The notes: generated from the sequence alone by a model not told the origin. 64,000 bases of DNA from Pisaster brevispinus (GCA_023634235.1 JAMKCF010000004.1:25862527-25926526); one strand, 5' to 3'. Counted from the first letter of the stretch, positions 23,546-35,324 are shown. Program-made: numbers and translations.

Positions 23546-24499
23546 GTAATGCACCAAGTAATGTAACTTAGGGGTTTTTGGTAAAAAAAAACAACTTAAT
23601 TAAGGGGGCAATTACTCAACTGTCCAAGACATTTTGGAGGATCATGAACATTTCTGAAAACTCTATATTGTTAAATTTACAAAGGAAATTATGTATCAAT
23701 AAAGTAACAATATTTGAATCTCTAAAACAGTGAAAGGTATTGCATCATTTGACAAGAAGCAAGCAATATTTGCTTTAAGATCAATTTGTTAGCATATCTG
23801 TTGTTGAAGATAATACCCCCCCCTCCCATCTTGAAACAATGTAGTATTCACTCCAGCTATTCTTACAAGTAATCACAAATTTACAAAGTGGCTTGGGCCT
23901 ATTATCAGTCATCTCATTTCAGTGTAATCATCCAGGGTTCTGCAAGCGCCTTGACTTGAGGCTACATTCTAGTGTGCAGTGGTGACTACAATGGGAGCTG
24001 TTTGGAGCTGATGCAGGTGTAGAAAGTCAACAGCAACCTGCTTGGTTTGAAGTGATACTTTTTAGGAGAAAATTTTCCCACATAATTTTTGGCAAATTAA
24101 GCAACTTGTTACCTTTGAAGAATACTTTTAAATAGCCAGCAGTCAAAGTAGTTCTAACATTTCCGATACCACAATGGCATCAAGCATTTACAGTTGCCAT
24201 GTAGAACAACTTTCCTACCAATAAACTTGCACATCTCTATTTTGAAGAAAAATTCTTCTTATGCATTTGGCAAATAAGCAAATCGTCTGTTTTGAAGATC
24301 TAGCAAGCAGTCAAAAGTAGTCCTACCATTTGCATTTCCACATCAGCATGAAGCATGCAAAACCGTTATTAATTGCTGTTTATGTAATTAAAAATAGTAC
24401 CCTCAATCTTGAACCAATATAGTGTTCAGCTCGTCTTGCAAATAATCACAAATTAACAAAGTGGCATGGGCTTACTGTGTGTCATTCCTTTCATTTCAG

Positions 24500-24631
24500 T
24501 GAAAACCATCCAGGCTTCTGTGAGCGCTTTGACCGGAGGCTACAATATTGTGTGCGGTGATGACTACAACCAGAGCTGCATTGGTGGATTGGAGAATAGA
24601 AAGGTGCAGAAAGTCATCAGCAGTCTGCAGG
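24500..24631 (+). CDS. X exon, open 44-codon copy (A3)
   Basis: A 132-nt exon-like unit lies between ATTTCAG and GTTTGA, phase 1-1, with no stop. Its motif is LTGGYNIVCGDDYNQSCIGG, followed by ENRKVQKVISSLQ. All three locus copies keep this one unit open while sister X units are broken. It is the strongest single candidate for a genuine coding exon in the window. The family is not recognised. Confidence 0.5.
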
Positions 24632-25320
24632 GTTTGAAATTGAACATTGAATTTGAACTTTAAAAACTTTTAGGAAAAGTTCTGCCCACTTAATATTTGA
24701 CAAATTAAAGCAACCCGTCACTGAAGATCTAGATATAGCCAGCAGTCAAAAGTAGTTCTACCATTTGTGAATTCACAACGACAGGACGCATCAGCTTCCA
24801 CCTAAATCAATTTCCCAACCAACAAGTTTTCACATCTCAAGGAACTTGTCTTAAGAGTATCATTTGTGTTTCTGCAATCAAAAATAATACCCTAAATCCT
24901 TGCAATGTGTTACAAAGATATAGTAACAAAGTCTGAGACTCACTTCATGTAATTTCCTTCCTTTCAGTGAAACCATCCGGGTGCAGCGATCACCTTGACT
25001 GAAGGCTACATTCTAGTGTGCAGTGGTGACTACAACTGGAGCTGTTGGGAGCTGCATGGGCTGACTGATGAGAGAACAGATGATTTGGAAGGGGCCATGG
25101 TGCATTTTTTCCAGTAATAACCCACCCTTAATTTTGAAAAAAATTAAGAAACTTTTATAAATTGATTATTCTGAATGGCCCCTAGGTTTGGAATGATGCA
25201 TTGTTCAAACTTGTTTTTTAAGAGAAATTCTTTCTATTAGGTAAATAAGAAAATCATCACTTTTGAAGATCTAAATGCAGCCAGCAATCAAAAGTAGTTC
25301 TACTATTTGTGAATCCACAA

Positions 25321-27449
25321 CAGCATGAAGTTTTAGTTCCCATCTAGACCAACTTCCCAACCAACAAACTTGCACATCTCAAGGAACTTGTCTGAAAAGT
25401 ACTGTTTGTGTTTCTACAATTAAAATTTATACCCTCATTCCCTGCAATTTGTTGCAAAGATAAAGTAACAAGTTTGTGCCTCACTTTATGTACAATCTCT
25501 CAATTTCAGAGAAAACCATCCACGGTGTAGCGAGCGTCTTGACTGAAGGCTACATTCTAGCGTGCAGTGGAGACTACAGGGAGCTGCATTGGTAGACCTG
25601 GAGAATGCAGGTGTAGAAGTCAACAACAGTAGACCTTGTGATAAGTTTGACATTACATTTGTTTAACTTTAATTTTGAAGAGAAGTTTGTATGCATTAGG
25701 TAAGTCAGCAAATCAACACTTTTTAAAATCTACAATCCCAGCCAAAATGCTTGGGCCAGGTGACACTAAACATACCCTCCCCCTTCCCCCCACTCAATGT
25801 TGTTAAGAGCGCAGATCACGCAATGAGAAATGAGGGCGAACATTGGGGGGCCAATGAGAAATGGCTGGGATTGTAGATGTAGCCAGCAGTTAAAAGTGAA
25901 TTCACAACAGCAGGTAGCATTAGTTCCCATCTAAACCAACTTCCTTACCAACAACTTGCACACCTCAAGGAACTTGTCTTAAGAGTATCATTTGTGTTTC
26001 TTCAATCAAAAATAGTACCCTCATTCCTTGCAATTTGTTGCAAAGATATAGTAACAAAGTCTGAGCCTCACTTTATGTAATCTCCCTCCTTTCAGTGAAA
26101 ACCATCCAAGGTGCAGCGACCGCCTTGACTGAAGGCTACATTCTAGTGTGCAGAGATAACTACAACTGGAGCTGTTGGGAGCTGCATCGATAGATCTGGA
26201 GGATGTAGTAAAGAATGTCAAGAAGGCGACAATTCAGAGTAATTAATGATTGAGAATTTGTTTTGACGGCCACCCATCCCAAATTTTGTGGTTTTTAAAA
26301 ATAAATATTGACAGACTAATTACTACACCTGAAACATTTGAAAATAAAGTAATGCCTCAAATAAAGCAGATATTTCAGATAAATGTTCTCCCAGCTCAGG
26401 AGTTTTTAATGACTTTTCCTGGTTTTCAAACATGCAAGTTTCAAGCTGAAACAGAAGAGGAAATTGCTGTCATCTCCCTCTCAGTACACAGAGGTTGTCT
26501 ATTGAAACAAGGTTGACCAACTGATGAAAGAACTGACTTGATAGATGATCTGGAAGGGGCTGCTGGGCATTTTTCACCCAAAGAATTTCTTTTTTTCAAT
26601 TGCAAGCTGAATTTTCAATTTTTCAGTTATTGCTCAACCCAACCACCCACAATTTCAAATAAAGAAGAATCTTTTAAACATTGATTATTTTAAATGGACC
26701 CTAAGTTTGAAAGTATGCATTGTTCAAACTTTGTTTTAAAAGAAGTTCTTCTTGTTAGGCAAGAAGCAAATTGTCACTTTTGAAGATCTAGATGCAGCCA
26801 GCAGTCAAAAGAAGTTCTTACCATTTGTGACTCCACAACAGCAGGAAGTACTAGTTCCCATCTAAACCAATTTCCCAACCCAAAATCTCAGACATTTCAA
26901 GGAACTTGTCTTAAGAGTACTAGTTGTATTTATGCAATTATAAAAATAATTTGTTGAAAAGATAGAGTAACAAAGTCTGAGCCTCACTTTTTGTACAATC
27001 TCCTTCCTTTCAGAGAAAACCATCCACGGTGTAGCGAGCGCCTTGACTGAAGGCTACATTCTAGCGTGCAGTGGAGACTACAGGGAGCTGCATTGGTAGA
27101 CCTGGAGAATGCAGGTGTAGAAGTCAACAACAGCAGACCTTGTGATAAGTTTGGAATTACATTTGTTTAACTTTAATTTTGAAGAGAAGTTTGTATGCAT
27201 TATAGGTAAATCAGCAAATAACACTTTTGAAGGTCTGCAATCCCAGCCAAAATGCTTGGGCCAGGTGACACTAAACATACACTCCCTTGTTCCCCCACTC
27301 CCCCGCTCAATGTTGTTAAGAAAATTAGAACGCAGACCGCACAATGAGAGCGAACATCGAAGGGGGGGGCAGGGGCCCAACGAGATATGGCCGGGGTTGT
27401 AGATATAGCCAGCAGTTAAAAGTAGTTTGACCATTTTGTGAATTCACAA
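25321..27449 (+). repeat. 2,129-bp tandem duplication, copy 1
   Basis: This copy matches 27,450-29,578 at a constant offset of 2,129. I saw only a single difference (C at 25,846 versus T in copy 2). It holds X units at 25,510, 26,096 and 27,014 and a PETFENK ORF. Confidence 0.9.
26250..26516 (+). CDS. PETFENK ORF unit (A3 copy 1)
   Basis: An 88-codon frame with the conserved core ITTPETFENKVMPQIKQIFQ, then NVLPAQEF and KFQAETEEEIAVIS. It differs from the A2 copy (13,306) at about four residues. The first 20 or so residues are not conserved with A2 and may be intronic. Function unknown. Confidence 0.35.
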   Translation: MRICFDGHPSQILWFLKINIDRLITTPETFENKVMPQIKQIFQINVLPAQEFLMTFPGFQTCKFQAETEEEIAVISLSVHRGCLLKQG

Positions 27450-29578
27450 CAGCATGAAGTTTTAGTTCCCATCTAGACCAACTTCCCAACCAACAAACTT
27501 GCACATCTCAAGGAACTTGTCTGAAAAGTACTGTTTGTGTTTCTACAATTAAAATTTATACCCTCATTCCCTGCAATTTGTTGCAAAGATAAAGTAACAA
27601 GTTTGTGCCTCACTTTATGTACAATCTCTCAATTTCAGAGAAAACCATCCACGGTGTAGCGAGCGTCTTGACTGAAGGCTACATTCTAGCGTGCAGTGGA
27701 GACTACAGGGAGCTGCATTGGTAGACCTGGAGAATGCAGGTGTAGAAGTCAACAACAGTAGACCTTGTGATAAGTTTGACATTACATTTGTTTAACTTTA
27801 ATTTTGAAGAGAAGTTTGTATGCATTAGGTAAGTCAGCAAATCAACACTTTTTAAAATCTACAATCCCAGCCAAAATGCTTGGGCCAGGTGACACTAAAC
27901 ATACCCTCCCCCTTCCCCCCACTCAATGTTGTTAAGAGCGCAGATCACGCAATGAGAAATGAGGGTGAACATTGGGGGGCCAATGAGAAATGGCTGGGAT
28001 TGTAGATGTAGCCAGCAGTTAAAAGTGAATTCACAACAGCAGGTAGCATTAGTTCCCATCTAAACCAACTTCCTTACCAACAACTTGCACACCTCAAGGA
28101 ACTTGTCTTAAGAGTATCATTTGTGTTTCTTCAATCAAAAATAGTACCCTCATTCCTTGCAATTTGTTGCAAAGATATAGTAACAAAGTCTGAGCCTCAC
28201 TTTATGTAATCTCCCTCCTTTCAGTGAAAACCATCCAAGGTGCAGCGACCGCCTTGACTGAAGGCTACATTCTAGTGTGCAGAGATAACTACAACTGGAG
28301 CTGTTGGGAGCTGCATCGATAGATCTGGAGGATGTAGTAAAGAATGTCAAGAAGGCGACAATTCAGAGTAATTAATGATTGAGAATTTGTTTTGACGGCC
28401 ACCCATCCCAAATTTTGTGGTTTTTAAAAATAAATATTGACAGACTAATTACTACACCTGAAACATTTGAAAATAAAGTAATGCCTCAAATAAAGCAGAT
28501 ATTTCAGATAAATGTTCTCCCAGCTCAGGAGTTTTTAATGACTTTTCCTGGTTTTCAAACATGCAAGTTTCAAGCTGAAACAGAAGAGGAAATTGCTGTC
28601 ATCTCCCTCTCAGTACACAGAGGTTGTCTATTGAAACAAGGTTGACCAACTGATGAAAGAACTGACTTGATAGATGATCTGGAAGGGGCTGCTGGGCATT
28701 TTTCACCCAAAGAATTTCTTTTTTTCAATTGCAAGCTGAATTTTCAATTTTTCAGTTATTGCTCAACCCAACCACCCACAATTTCAAATAAAGAAGAATC
28801 TTTTAAACATTGATTATTTTAAATGGACCCTAAGTTTGAAAGTATGCATTGTTCAAACTTTGTTTTAAAAGAAGTTCTTCTTGTTAGGCAAGAAGCAAAT
28901 TGTCACTTTTGAAGATCTAGATGCAGCCAGCAGTCAAAAGAAGTTCTTACCATTTGTGACTCCACAACAGCAGGAAGTACTAGTTCCCATCTAAACCAAT
29001 TTCCCAACCCAAAATCTCAGACATTTCAAGGAACTTGTCTTAAGAGTACTAGTTGTATTTATGCAATTATAAAAATAATTTGTTGAAAAGATAGAGTAAC
29101 AAAGTCTGAGCCTCACTTTTTGTACAATCTCCTTCCTTTCAGAGAAAACCATCCACGGTGTAGCGAGCGCCTTGACTGAAGGCTACATTCTAGCGTGCAG
29201 TGGAGACTACAGGGAGCTGCATTGGTAGACCTGGAGAATGCAGGTGTAGAAGTCAACAACAGCAGACCTTGTGATAAGTTTGGAATTACATTTGTTTAAC
29301 TTTAATTTTGAAGAGAAGTTTGTATGCATTATAGGTAAATCAGCAAATAACACTTTTGAAGGTCTGCAATCCCAGCCAAAATGCTTGGGCCAGGTGACAC
29401 TAAACATACACTCCCTTGTTCCCCCACTCCCCCGCTCAATGTTGTTAAGAAAATTAGAACGCAGACCGCACAATGAGAGCGAACATCGAAGGGGGGGGCA
29501 GGGGCCCAACGAGATATGGCCGGGGTTGTAGATATAGCCAGCAGTTAAAAGTAGTTTGACCATTTTGTGAATTCACAA
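27450..29578 (+). repeat. 2,129-bp tandem duplication, copy 2
   Basis: Near-identical repeat of 25,321-27,449. It is followed by a third partial copy from about 29,575 to 30,230 (offset 3,671 from copy 1) that has more differences. The junctions fall in the shared line 'gaattcacaac', consistent with unequal exchange between X modules. Confidence 0.9.
28379..28645 (+). CDS. PETFENK ORF unit (A3 copy 2)
   Basis: The protein is identical to the 26,250 copy, as it lies in the 2,129-bp duplication. Confidence 0.35.
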   Translation: MRICFDGHPSQILWFLKINIDRLITTPETFENKVMPQIKQIFQINVLPAQEFLMTFPGFQTCKFQAETEEEIAVISLSVHRGCLLKQG

Positions 29579-29920
29579 CTGCAGGTAGCATTAGTTCCCA
29601 TCTAAACCAACTTCCTTACCAACAACTTGCACACCTCAAGGAACTTGTCTTAAGAGTATCATTTGTGTTTCTTCAATCAAAAATAGTACCCTCGTTCCTT
29701 GCAATTTGTTGCAAAGATATAGTAACAAAGTCTGAGCCTCACTTTATGTAATCTCCCTCCTTTCAGTGAAAACCATCCAAGGTGCAGCGACCGCCTTGAC
29801 TGAAGGCTACATTCTAGTGTGCAGAGGTAACTACAACTGGAGCTGTTGGGAGCTGCATCGATAGATCTGGAGGATGTAGTAAAGAATGTCAAGAAGGCGA
29901 CAATTCAGAGTAATTAATGA

Positions 29921-30187
29921 TTGAGAATTTGTTTTGACGGCCACCCATCCCAAATTTTGTGGTTTTTTAAAATAAATATTGACAGACTAATTACTACACC
30001 TGAAACATTTGAAAATAAAGTAATGCCTCAAATAAAGCAGATATTTCAGATAAATGTTCTCCCAGCTCAGGAGTTTTTAATGACTTTTCCTGGTTTTCAA
30101 ACATGCAAGTTTCAAGCTGAAACAGAAGAGGAAATTGCTGTCATCTCCCTCTCAGTACACAGAGGTTGTCTTTTGAAACAAGGTTGA
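29921..30187 (+). CDS. PETFENK ORF unit (A3 copy 3)
   Basis: Third open copy, one residue different in the N-terminal part (F for L after ILWF). It is followed by sequence that matches the A2 flank better than copies 1 and 2 do, so this is likely the original right-arm copy. Confidence 0.35.
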   Translation: MRICFDGHPSQILWFFKINIDRLITTPETFENKVMPQIKQIFQINVLPAQEFLMTFPGFQTCKFQAETEEEIAVISLSVHRGCLLKQG

Positions 30188-30906
30188 CCAACTGATGAGA
30201 GAACTGACTTGATAGATGATCTGGAAGGGGCTGCTGGGCATTTTTCACCATGAGAATTTCAATTTTTCAATTTTTCAATTATTGCTCAATCCACCCCACA
30301 CCTACAATTTCAAATAAGAAGAAACTTTTAAACATTGATTATTTTAAATGGCCCCTAAGTTTAAAAGTATGCATGTTCAAACTTTTGTTTTAAGAGAAGT
30401 TCTTCCTGTTAGACAAATAAGAAAAATGTCACTTTTGACAGAGTAATTGTAATGTTATGTAATCAAAAATTATACTCTCATTCTTTTTATTGCAAGCTGA
30501 ATTTTCAAACTTTCAGTTATTGCTCAACCCACTCACCCACAATTTAAAATAAAGAAGAAACTTTTAAATATTGAATATTTTAAATGGACCCTAAGTTTGA
30601 AGTTATGCATTGTTAAAACTTTGTTTAGAGAGAAGTTCTTCTTGTTAGGCAAAGAAGCAAATTGTCACTTTTGAAGATCTAGATGCAGCCAGCAGTCAAA
30701 AGTAGTTCTTACCATTTGTGATTCCACAACAGCAGGAAGTATTAGTTCCCACCTAAACCAACATCTCAACAAGAAACTCTTGACATTTCAAGGAACTTGT
30801 CTTTAGAGTACTAGTTGTATTTATGCAATCAAAAACAATACCCTCGTTCTTGATGAAATAATAGTTATCAGTTCGTCTTCCAACTTGCTGCAAAGAAATA
30901 GTACAC

Positions 30907-31110
30907 AGCAGTGGCGTAACTAAGGGGGGGGGGCCACATGTCCCCCCCCCCCAATTGACATCAGTTGCCCCCCCCCCCCACCTTCGATTTGGAACCTGCC
31001 ATTACGTAGATCAAGATCCAGTTTTTTCAAAAAAGTGTAAATGGAATCTATAACTGATTTGCCAGCAGTGCCCTCCTAGAAAAACTGGTGCCCCCTAAAA
31101 AATGACAAAG
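30907..31110. mobile_element. G/C-run MITE, hAT-like (right arm)
   Basis: The segment begins CAGTGGCGTAACTAAGG followed by long G and C runs. This is the same terminal motif as the hAT-type MITE at 54,034, and it mirrors 12,755-12,953. The right end is eroded. Confidence 0.45.
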
Positions 31111-31339
31111 TCAGTGCCTCATTTTATGTAATCTCCTTTCTTTCAGCAGAACCATCTGTGATGCAGCGAGCGCCTTGACTGGAGGCTACATTCTAACTGG
31201 AGCTGTCTGGAGCTGCATCGGTAGATCTGGAGGGTGCTGGTGTAGAAAGTCAACAACAGCCACTATGGGGCAATTCAGATTAATCAATGTTTAAGAAATT
31301 CAAACTTTTTTGAAATTTGTTCTGACCCACGGTCTTACC

Positions 31340-31545
31340 CCAAATTTTTAATTGACTATTTAATATACTTGATACACTAGAGAAAAAAAGCAATGCCTCA
31401 AAAGAGGCAGACATTTCAGATCGATGTTCTCCAAGCTTTGGCCTTTCCTGGTTTTCAAACATTAAACTTTCAAGTTGAAACACAAGAGGAAATTGTCAGC
31501 TACCCTCAGGCACGGAGGTCGGCTATTGAAACAAGGTTGACAGCT
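31340..31545 (+). pseudogene. Decayed PETFENK unit (right arm, outer)
   Basis: Homologous to 26,300-26,516 but shortened and with broken frame. It is the mirror partner of 12,290-12,520. Confidence 0.5.
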
Positions 31546-32114
31546 CAGACATAACACTATAGATGATCTGGAAGGGGCTGCTGGGCATTTTTCATCGTTG
31601 TGAAAAAAAAATATAATTGTAAACTGAATTTTGTTTTTCAGTTATTGCTGTCAACCCCCACAGTTTCGAAAAAAGTTAGACATTTTTAAACATTGATTAT
31701 TCTGAATGGCCTCTTACTTTGAAATTCTAAACTTAATAAGCAAATCAACACTTTTGAAGATCTAGATCAGCATTCTACAGTAGTTCTACCATTATTTGTT
31801 ATTCCACAACAGCTTGAAGCCTTAGTTACTAAACTATTGCAACTAGTCAAACAGATACAGTAACAAAGTCTTTGCATCACTTCATGTAAAATTTTTGACA
31901 GGGATCTGGTTGTATCCATCTGTTGATGACAGTTTTTATAGTTTCACAATTCCTTGACAGCTGTTCAAATTGTATTCATTGTTTGAAGATTTTTATTAAA
32001 ACACATAAATAAAGAATTTATGGTTTTCTTTGTTCCTTTTTTTGTGTATTTATTTCTTGATTTATGTTTGTTTGCTTGGGTCCTTATCTTAGAATTAGCG
32101 CACTTGGGTAAGGT

Positions 32115-32260
32115 GGGCCGATTTCACAAAGTACCAAGATTCATCTTAAGATGAGTTGGCATTACTGCCAAAGTGATTTGTGTTGTGACATCACACTTTG
32201 CTTAGCACTAAAGATTGATGCACAGTTAAGATCGATCTTATCTCTTTGTGAAATCGGGCC
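32115..32260. mobile_element. Short TIR element (MITE), right arm
   Basis: A 146-bp element bounded by GGGCCGATTTCACAAAG and its complement; mirror copy at 11,403-11,550. Confidence 0.75.
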
Positions 32261-32435
32261 TAGGGCATTGTTGCACTAAAGAGTATAAAGACAAGGGGGT
32301 ATAGGTCGCAGGTCATCAGCAATCTTTCTTAATTTCTTACTGTATGGCAAGCCTTGAGTGTCAAAAACTGACTGAACAAAAGTATAACCTTTGAATATAA
32401 AAAATAAACAGAAAAACTTTTATGAAATGCAAAGG

Positions 32436-33845
32436 TTTGGAATTGGGGTTAGGGTTAGTGTTGTAATTGGGGTTAGGGTTAGGTTTGGAATTGGGGTTAG
32501 GGTTAGGGTTGGAATTGGGGTAAGGGTTGGGGTTGGAATTGGGGTTAGGGTTGGAATTGGGGCTAGGGTTGGAATTGGGGTTAGGATTAGGGTTGGAGTT
32601 GGGGTTAGGGTTTAGTTTTGGAATTGGGGTTAGGGTTAGTGTTGGAATTGGGGTTAGGGTTATAGTTGGATTTGGGGTTAGGGTTAGGTTGGAATTGGAG
32701 TTAGGGTTAGGGTTGGGGTTGGAATTGGGGTTAGGGTTGGAATTGGGGCTAGGGTTGGAATTGGGATTAGGGTTGGAGTTGGGGTTAGGGTTAGGGTCGG
32801 ATATGGGGTTACGGTTGGAATTGGGATTAGGGTTAGGGTTGGAATTAGGGTTAGGGTTAGGTTTGGGATTGGGGTTAGGGTTGGAAGTGGGGTTAGGGTT
32901 AGTGTTGGAATTTGGGTTAGGGTTAGGGTTGGAATTGGGGTTAGGGTTAGGGTTAGGGTTGGAATTGGGTTTAGGGTTAGGGTTGGAATTATGGTTAGTT
33001 TAAGGTTTGGAATTGGAGTTAGGGTTAGTGTTGGAACTGGGGTAGGGTTGGAATTGGGGTTAGTTTAAGGTTTGGAATTGGAGTTAGTGGTAGTGTTGGA
33101 ACTAGGGTTAGGTTTAGGGTTGGAATTTGGGTTAGGGTTAGTGTTGGAATTTGGTTTAGGGTATAGGGTAGGAAGTGGGGTTAGGGTTAGGTTTTGGAAT
33201 TGGATTTAGGGTTAGTGTTGAGTTGGGGTTAGAGTTGGGATTGGAATTTGGGTTAGGGGAAGGGGTGGAATTGGGATTAGGGTTAGGGTTGGAATTGGGG
33301 TTAGGGTAAGGTTTGGGATTGGGGTTAGGGTTGGAAGTGGGGTTATGGTTAGGTTTGGAATTGTGGTTAGGGTTAGGGTTGGAAATGGGTTTAGGGTTAG
33401 GGTTGGAATTGGAGTTAGTTTAAGGTTTGGAATTGGAGTTAGGGTTAGTGTTGGAACTGGGGTTAGGGTTAGGGTTAGGGTTTGAATTGGGGTTAGGGTT
33501 AGGGTTGGAATTGGGTTTATGGTTAGGGTTGGAATTGGGGTTAGTTTAAGGTTTGGAATTGGAGTTAGGGTTAGTGTTGGAACTGGGGTTAGGATTAGGG
33601 TTAGGGTTAGTGTTGGAATTTGGTTTTGGGTAGGGTAGGAACTGGGGTTAGCGTTAGGTTTGGAATTGGATTTAGGGTTAGTGTTGAGTTGGGGTTAGGG
33701 TTAGGTTTGGAATTGGGGTTAGGGTTAGGGTTGGAATTGGTGTTAGCATTAGTGTTGGAACTGGGGTTACGGTTACTTTTGGGTTAGGGTTAGGGTTAGG
33801 GTTAGTGTTTGTTCTGGAATTGGGATTACGCTGAGGGTTGAAATT
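32436..33845 (+). repeat. Telomere-like satellite, right block
   Basis: The same 24-bp hexamer satellite, here G-rich on the plus strand throughout. It begins at the outer edge of the right palindrome arm, the mirror of the C-rich satellite at 11,230. Drift increases toward 33,600-33,840. The long Leu-Gly frames (for example 32,527-33,003) are periodicity artefacts. Confidence 0.9.
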
Positions 33846-33849
33846 TGGT

Positions 33850-35080
33850 TGAAATCGCTGCCCCAAAAAAGTTGCCGCGTAAAAAAAGGATGCCGCCCAA
33901 AAATGTTCTGCCCCTCAGAAAAAAACAGGTCGCCGCAACAAAATAAAGTCGCCACCTCCCGAAAAAAGTCTCCCTTTTAAAAAAGTTGTAGCCTAAAAAA
34001 GAAAGTTCTTGCACAAAAAAATCACTGCTCCCCAAAAAGTCGGCGCGTAAAAAAAGTCGCAGCCAAAAAAATAAATAAATAAATCCGGCTCAAAAGGAAA
34101 AACGAAAAAAGGCCTCTTTGAAAAAAGTCATTGCCCTATAAGAAAAAGTTGTCGCTCCCCCCAAAAAATCAAAAATCGCCGCCAAAAAGGTTCGCAGCCA
34201 AAAAAGAAGTCGCCGCCAAAGAAAAAATGTCGCAGCCAAAACAAAACAATGAAAAAAAAAATAATAAAAAGCTGTCCTTCCAAGAAAATTTGCCACCCCA
34301 AAAAACAGGTCGCAGTAAAAAAAAGGCACCGCCCCCCAAGAAGTCGCCTAAAAAAGTTTTAAAATATATAAATGTATATTGCCATCCCCCCAAAAAAAAA
34401 TAAAAATGAAAGGCGCCGTCCAAAAAAGAAAACAAATAAAAAATTGCAGCCAAAACAAAAACGAGAAAAAATTCGTGCAAAAATTTTTTTTTTTTTTAAA
34501 GACTGCCCCTCCAAGAAAAGTGGCTGCCACCCAAATAACCCAGGTCACCCCCACAAAGTCGCCGCCCCAAAATTCAAAGAACAAATAAAAATTTGTTTTT
34601 AAACTTGCCGCCCCAAAAAAGGGCCGTCGCCCCCCAAAAAAGAAAAAAATCGCAGCCAAAAAAAAGCACAAAAAATCCGCCATAAAATGTAACTATTTAA
34701 AAAAGGCTCACCGCAAAAAAAGTCGTCGCCCCTTAAAAAAATTCGCTGCGCCCCAAAAAAGTTGCCGCCCCCGAAAAATTACATTAAAAAAAAATAATAA
34801 ATCGCCGCAAAAAAAGAAGAAGTCGCCGCCAAAGAAAACAAATGTCACAGCCAAAACAAAAACGGAAAAAAAATGTGAAAAAAAAAAAAAAAGCTGCCCC
34901 TCCAAGAAAATTTGCCGCCCCAAAACACAGGTCGCTGCAAAAAGAAGGCACCGCCCCCAAAAAGTCGCCTAAAAAAGTTTGCCGCCAAAAAAAACACCCA
35001 AAACAATGCTCCCCCAAAAAAAACAACCAATGCTCCCCCCCAAAAAAAAAGTCGCCGCGTAAAAAAAATATACCACCTTA
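33850..35080. repeat. Degenerate A-run / GTCGCCGCC repeat field
   Basis: About 1.2 kb is built of irregular 16-22-bp modules of the form CCCC-AAAAAA-GTCGCCGCC. A higher-order repeat is visible: about 34,205-34,370 recurs at about 34,817-34,980. The frames on both strands (Lys/Pro-rich one way, Phe/Gly-rich the other) are composition artefacts. It borders the satellite directly. Confidence 0.8.
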
Positions 35081-35324
35081 TACCACCTTCCCCTAACCCT
35101 CCCCCTTTTATCCCGCCTATACAATCACACCCCTTCATTTTAATTTTGATTCGCCTCCACCCACTCCTTACAAGGTTTCAACCATCTGTTTTACCCTACC
35201 ATGCACCAAATAACACCCTCCCTTTACCTTCACACCAAACATATACTTAAAAACTTGCTGTTTTGAAAGAAATGTCTTCCATTCATGCCGAGTGTATACA
35301 ATATCTAGATCTTAAAAAAAAATT
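35081..35324. other. C/T-rich spacer
   Basis: Pyrimidine-rich single-copy-looking sequence; nothing recognised. Related C-rich text (cttatacccccttatacc) recurs inside the next units. Confidence 0.5.

Larger units (their letters stand above)
23933..31260 (+). repeat. X-unit array in locus A3 (11 copies)
   Basis: Eleven X units begin just after TTTCAG acceptors at 23,933, 24,500, 24,968, 25,510, 26,096, 27,014, 27,639, 28,225, 29,143, 29,767 and 31,147. Spacing is mostly 470-920 bp. Two core types alternate: GTGAAAACC with ACTACAACTGGAGC, and GAGAAAACC with ACTACAGGGAGC. Only the 24,500 copy is open to its donor. The others end in stops shortly after the ELHW or ELHR residues. Acceptors are kept in all eleven although the frames are not, so the transcript may be non-coding or the copies may be young. 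Confidence 0.75.
19997..32430 (+). repeat. Palindrome right arm (locus copy A3, expanded)
   Basis: This is the inverted copy of 11,231-19,944, about 3.7 kb longer because of tandem duplication between 25,321 and about 30,200. The arms are diverged by scattered substitutions and indels, so this is not a perfect assembly reflection. The order on the plus strand is first exon, Z, Y, X array, PETFENK units, a MITE, then satellite. Confidence 0.9.

Noticed and set aside
11231..32430. Palindrome as a pure assembly artefact
   Set aside because: The arms differ by many substitutions, indels, an expanded minisatellite and extra X units; an artefact would be identical. The 2,129-bp repeat inside it could still be an artefact.
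34090..35138. Phe/Gly-rich and Lys/Pro-rich frames of 70-112 codons
   Set aside because: Direct products of the A-run/GTCGCCGCC simple repeat, present on both strands at once.
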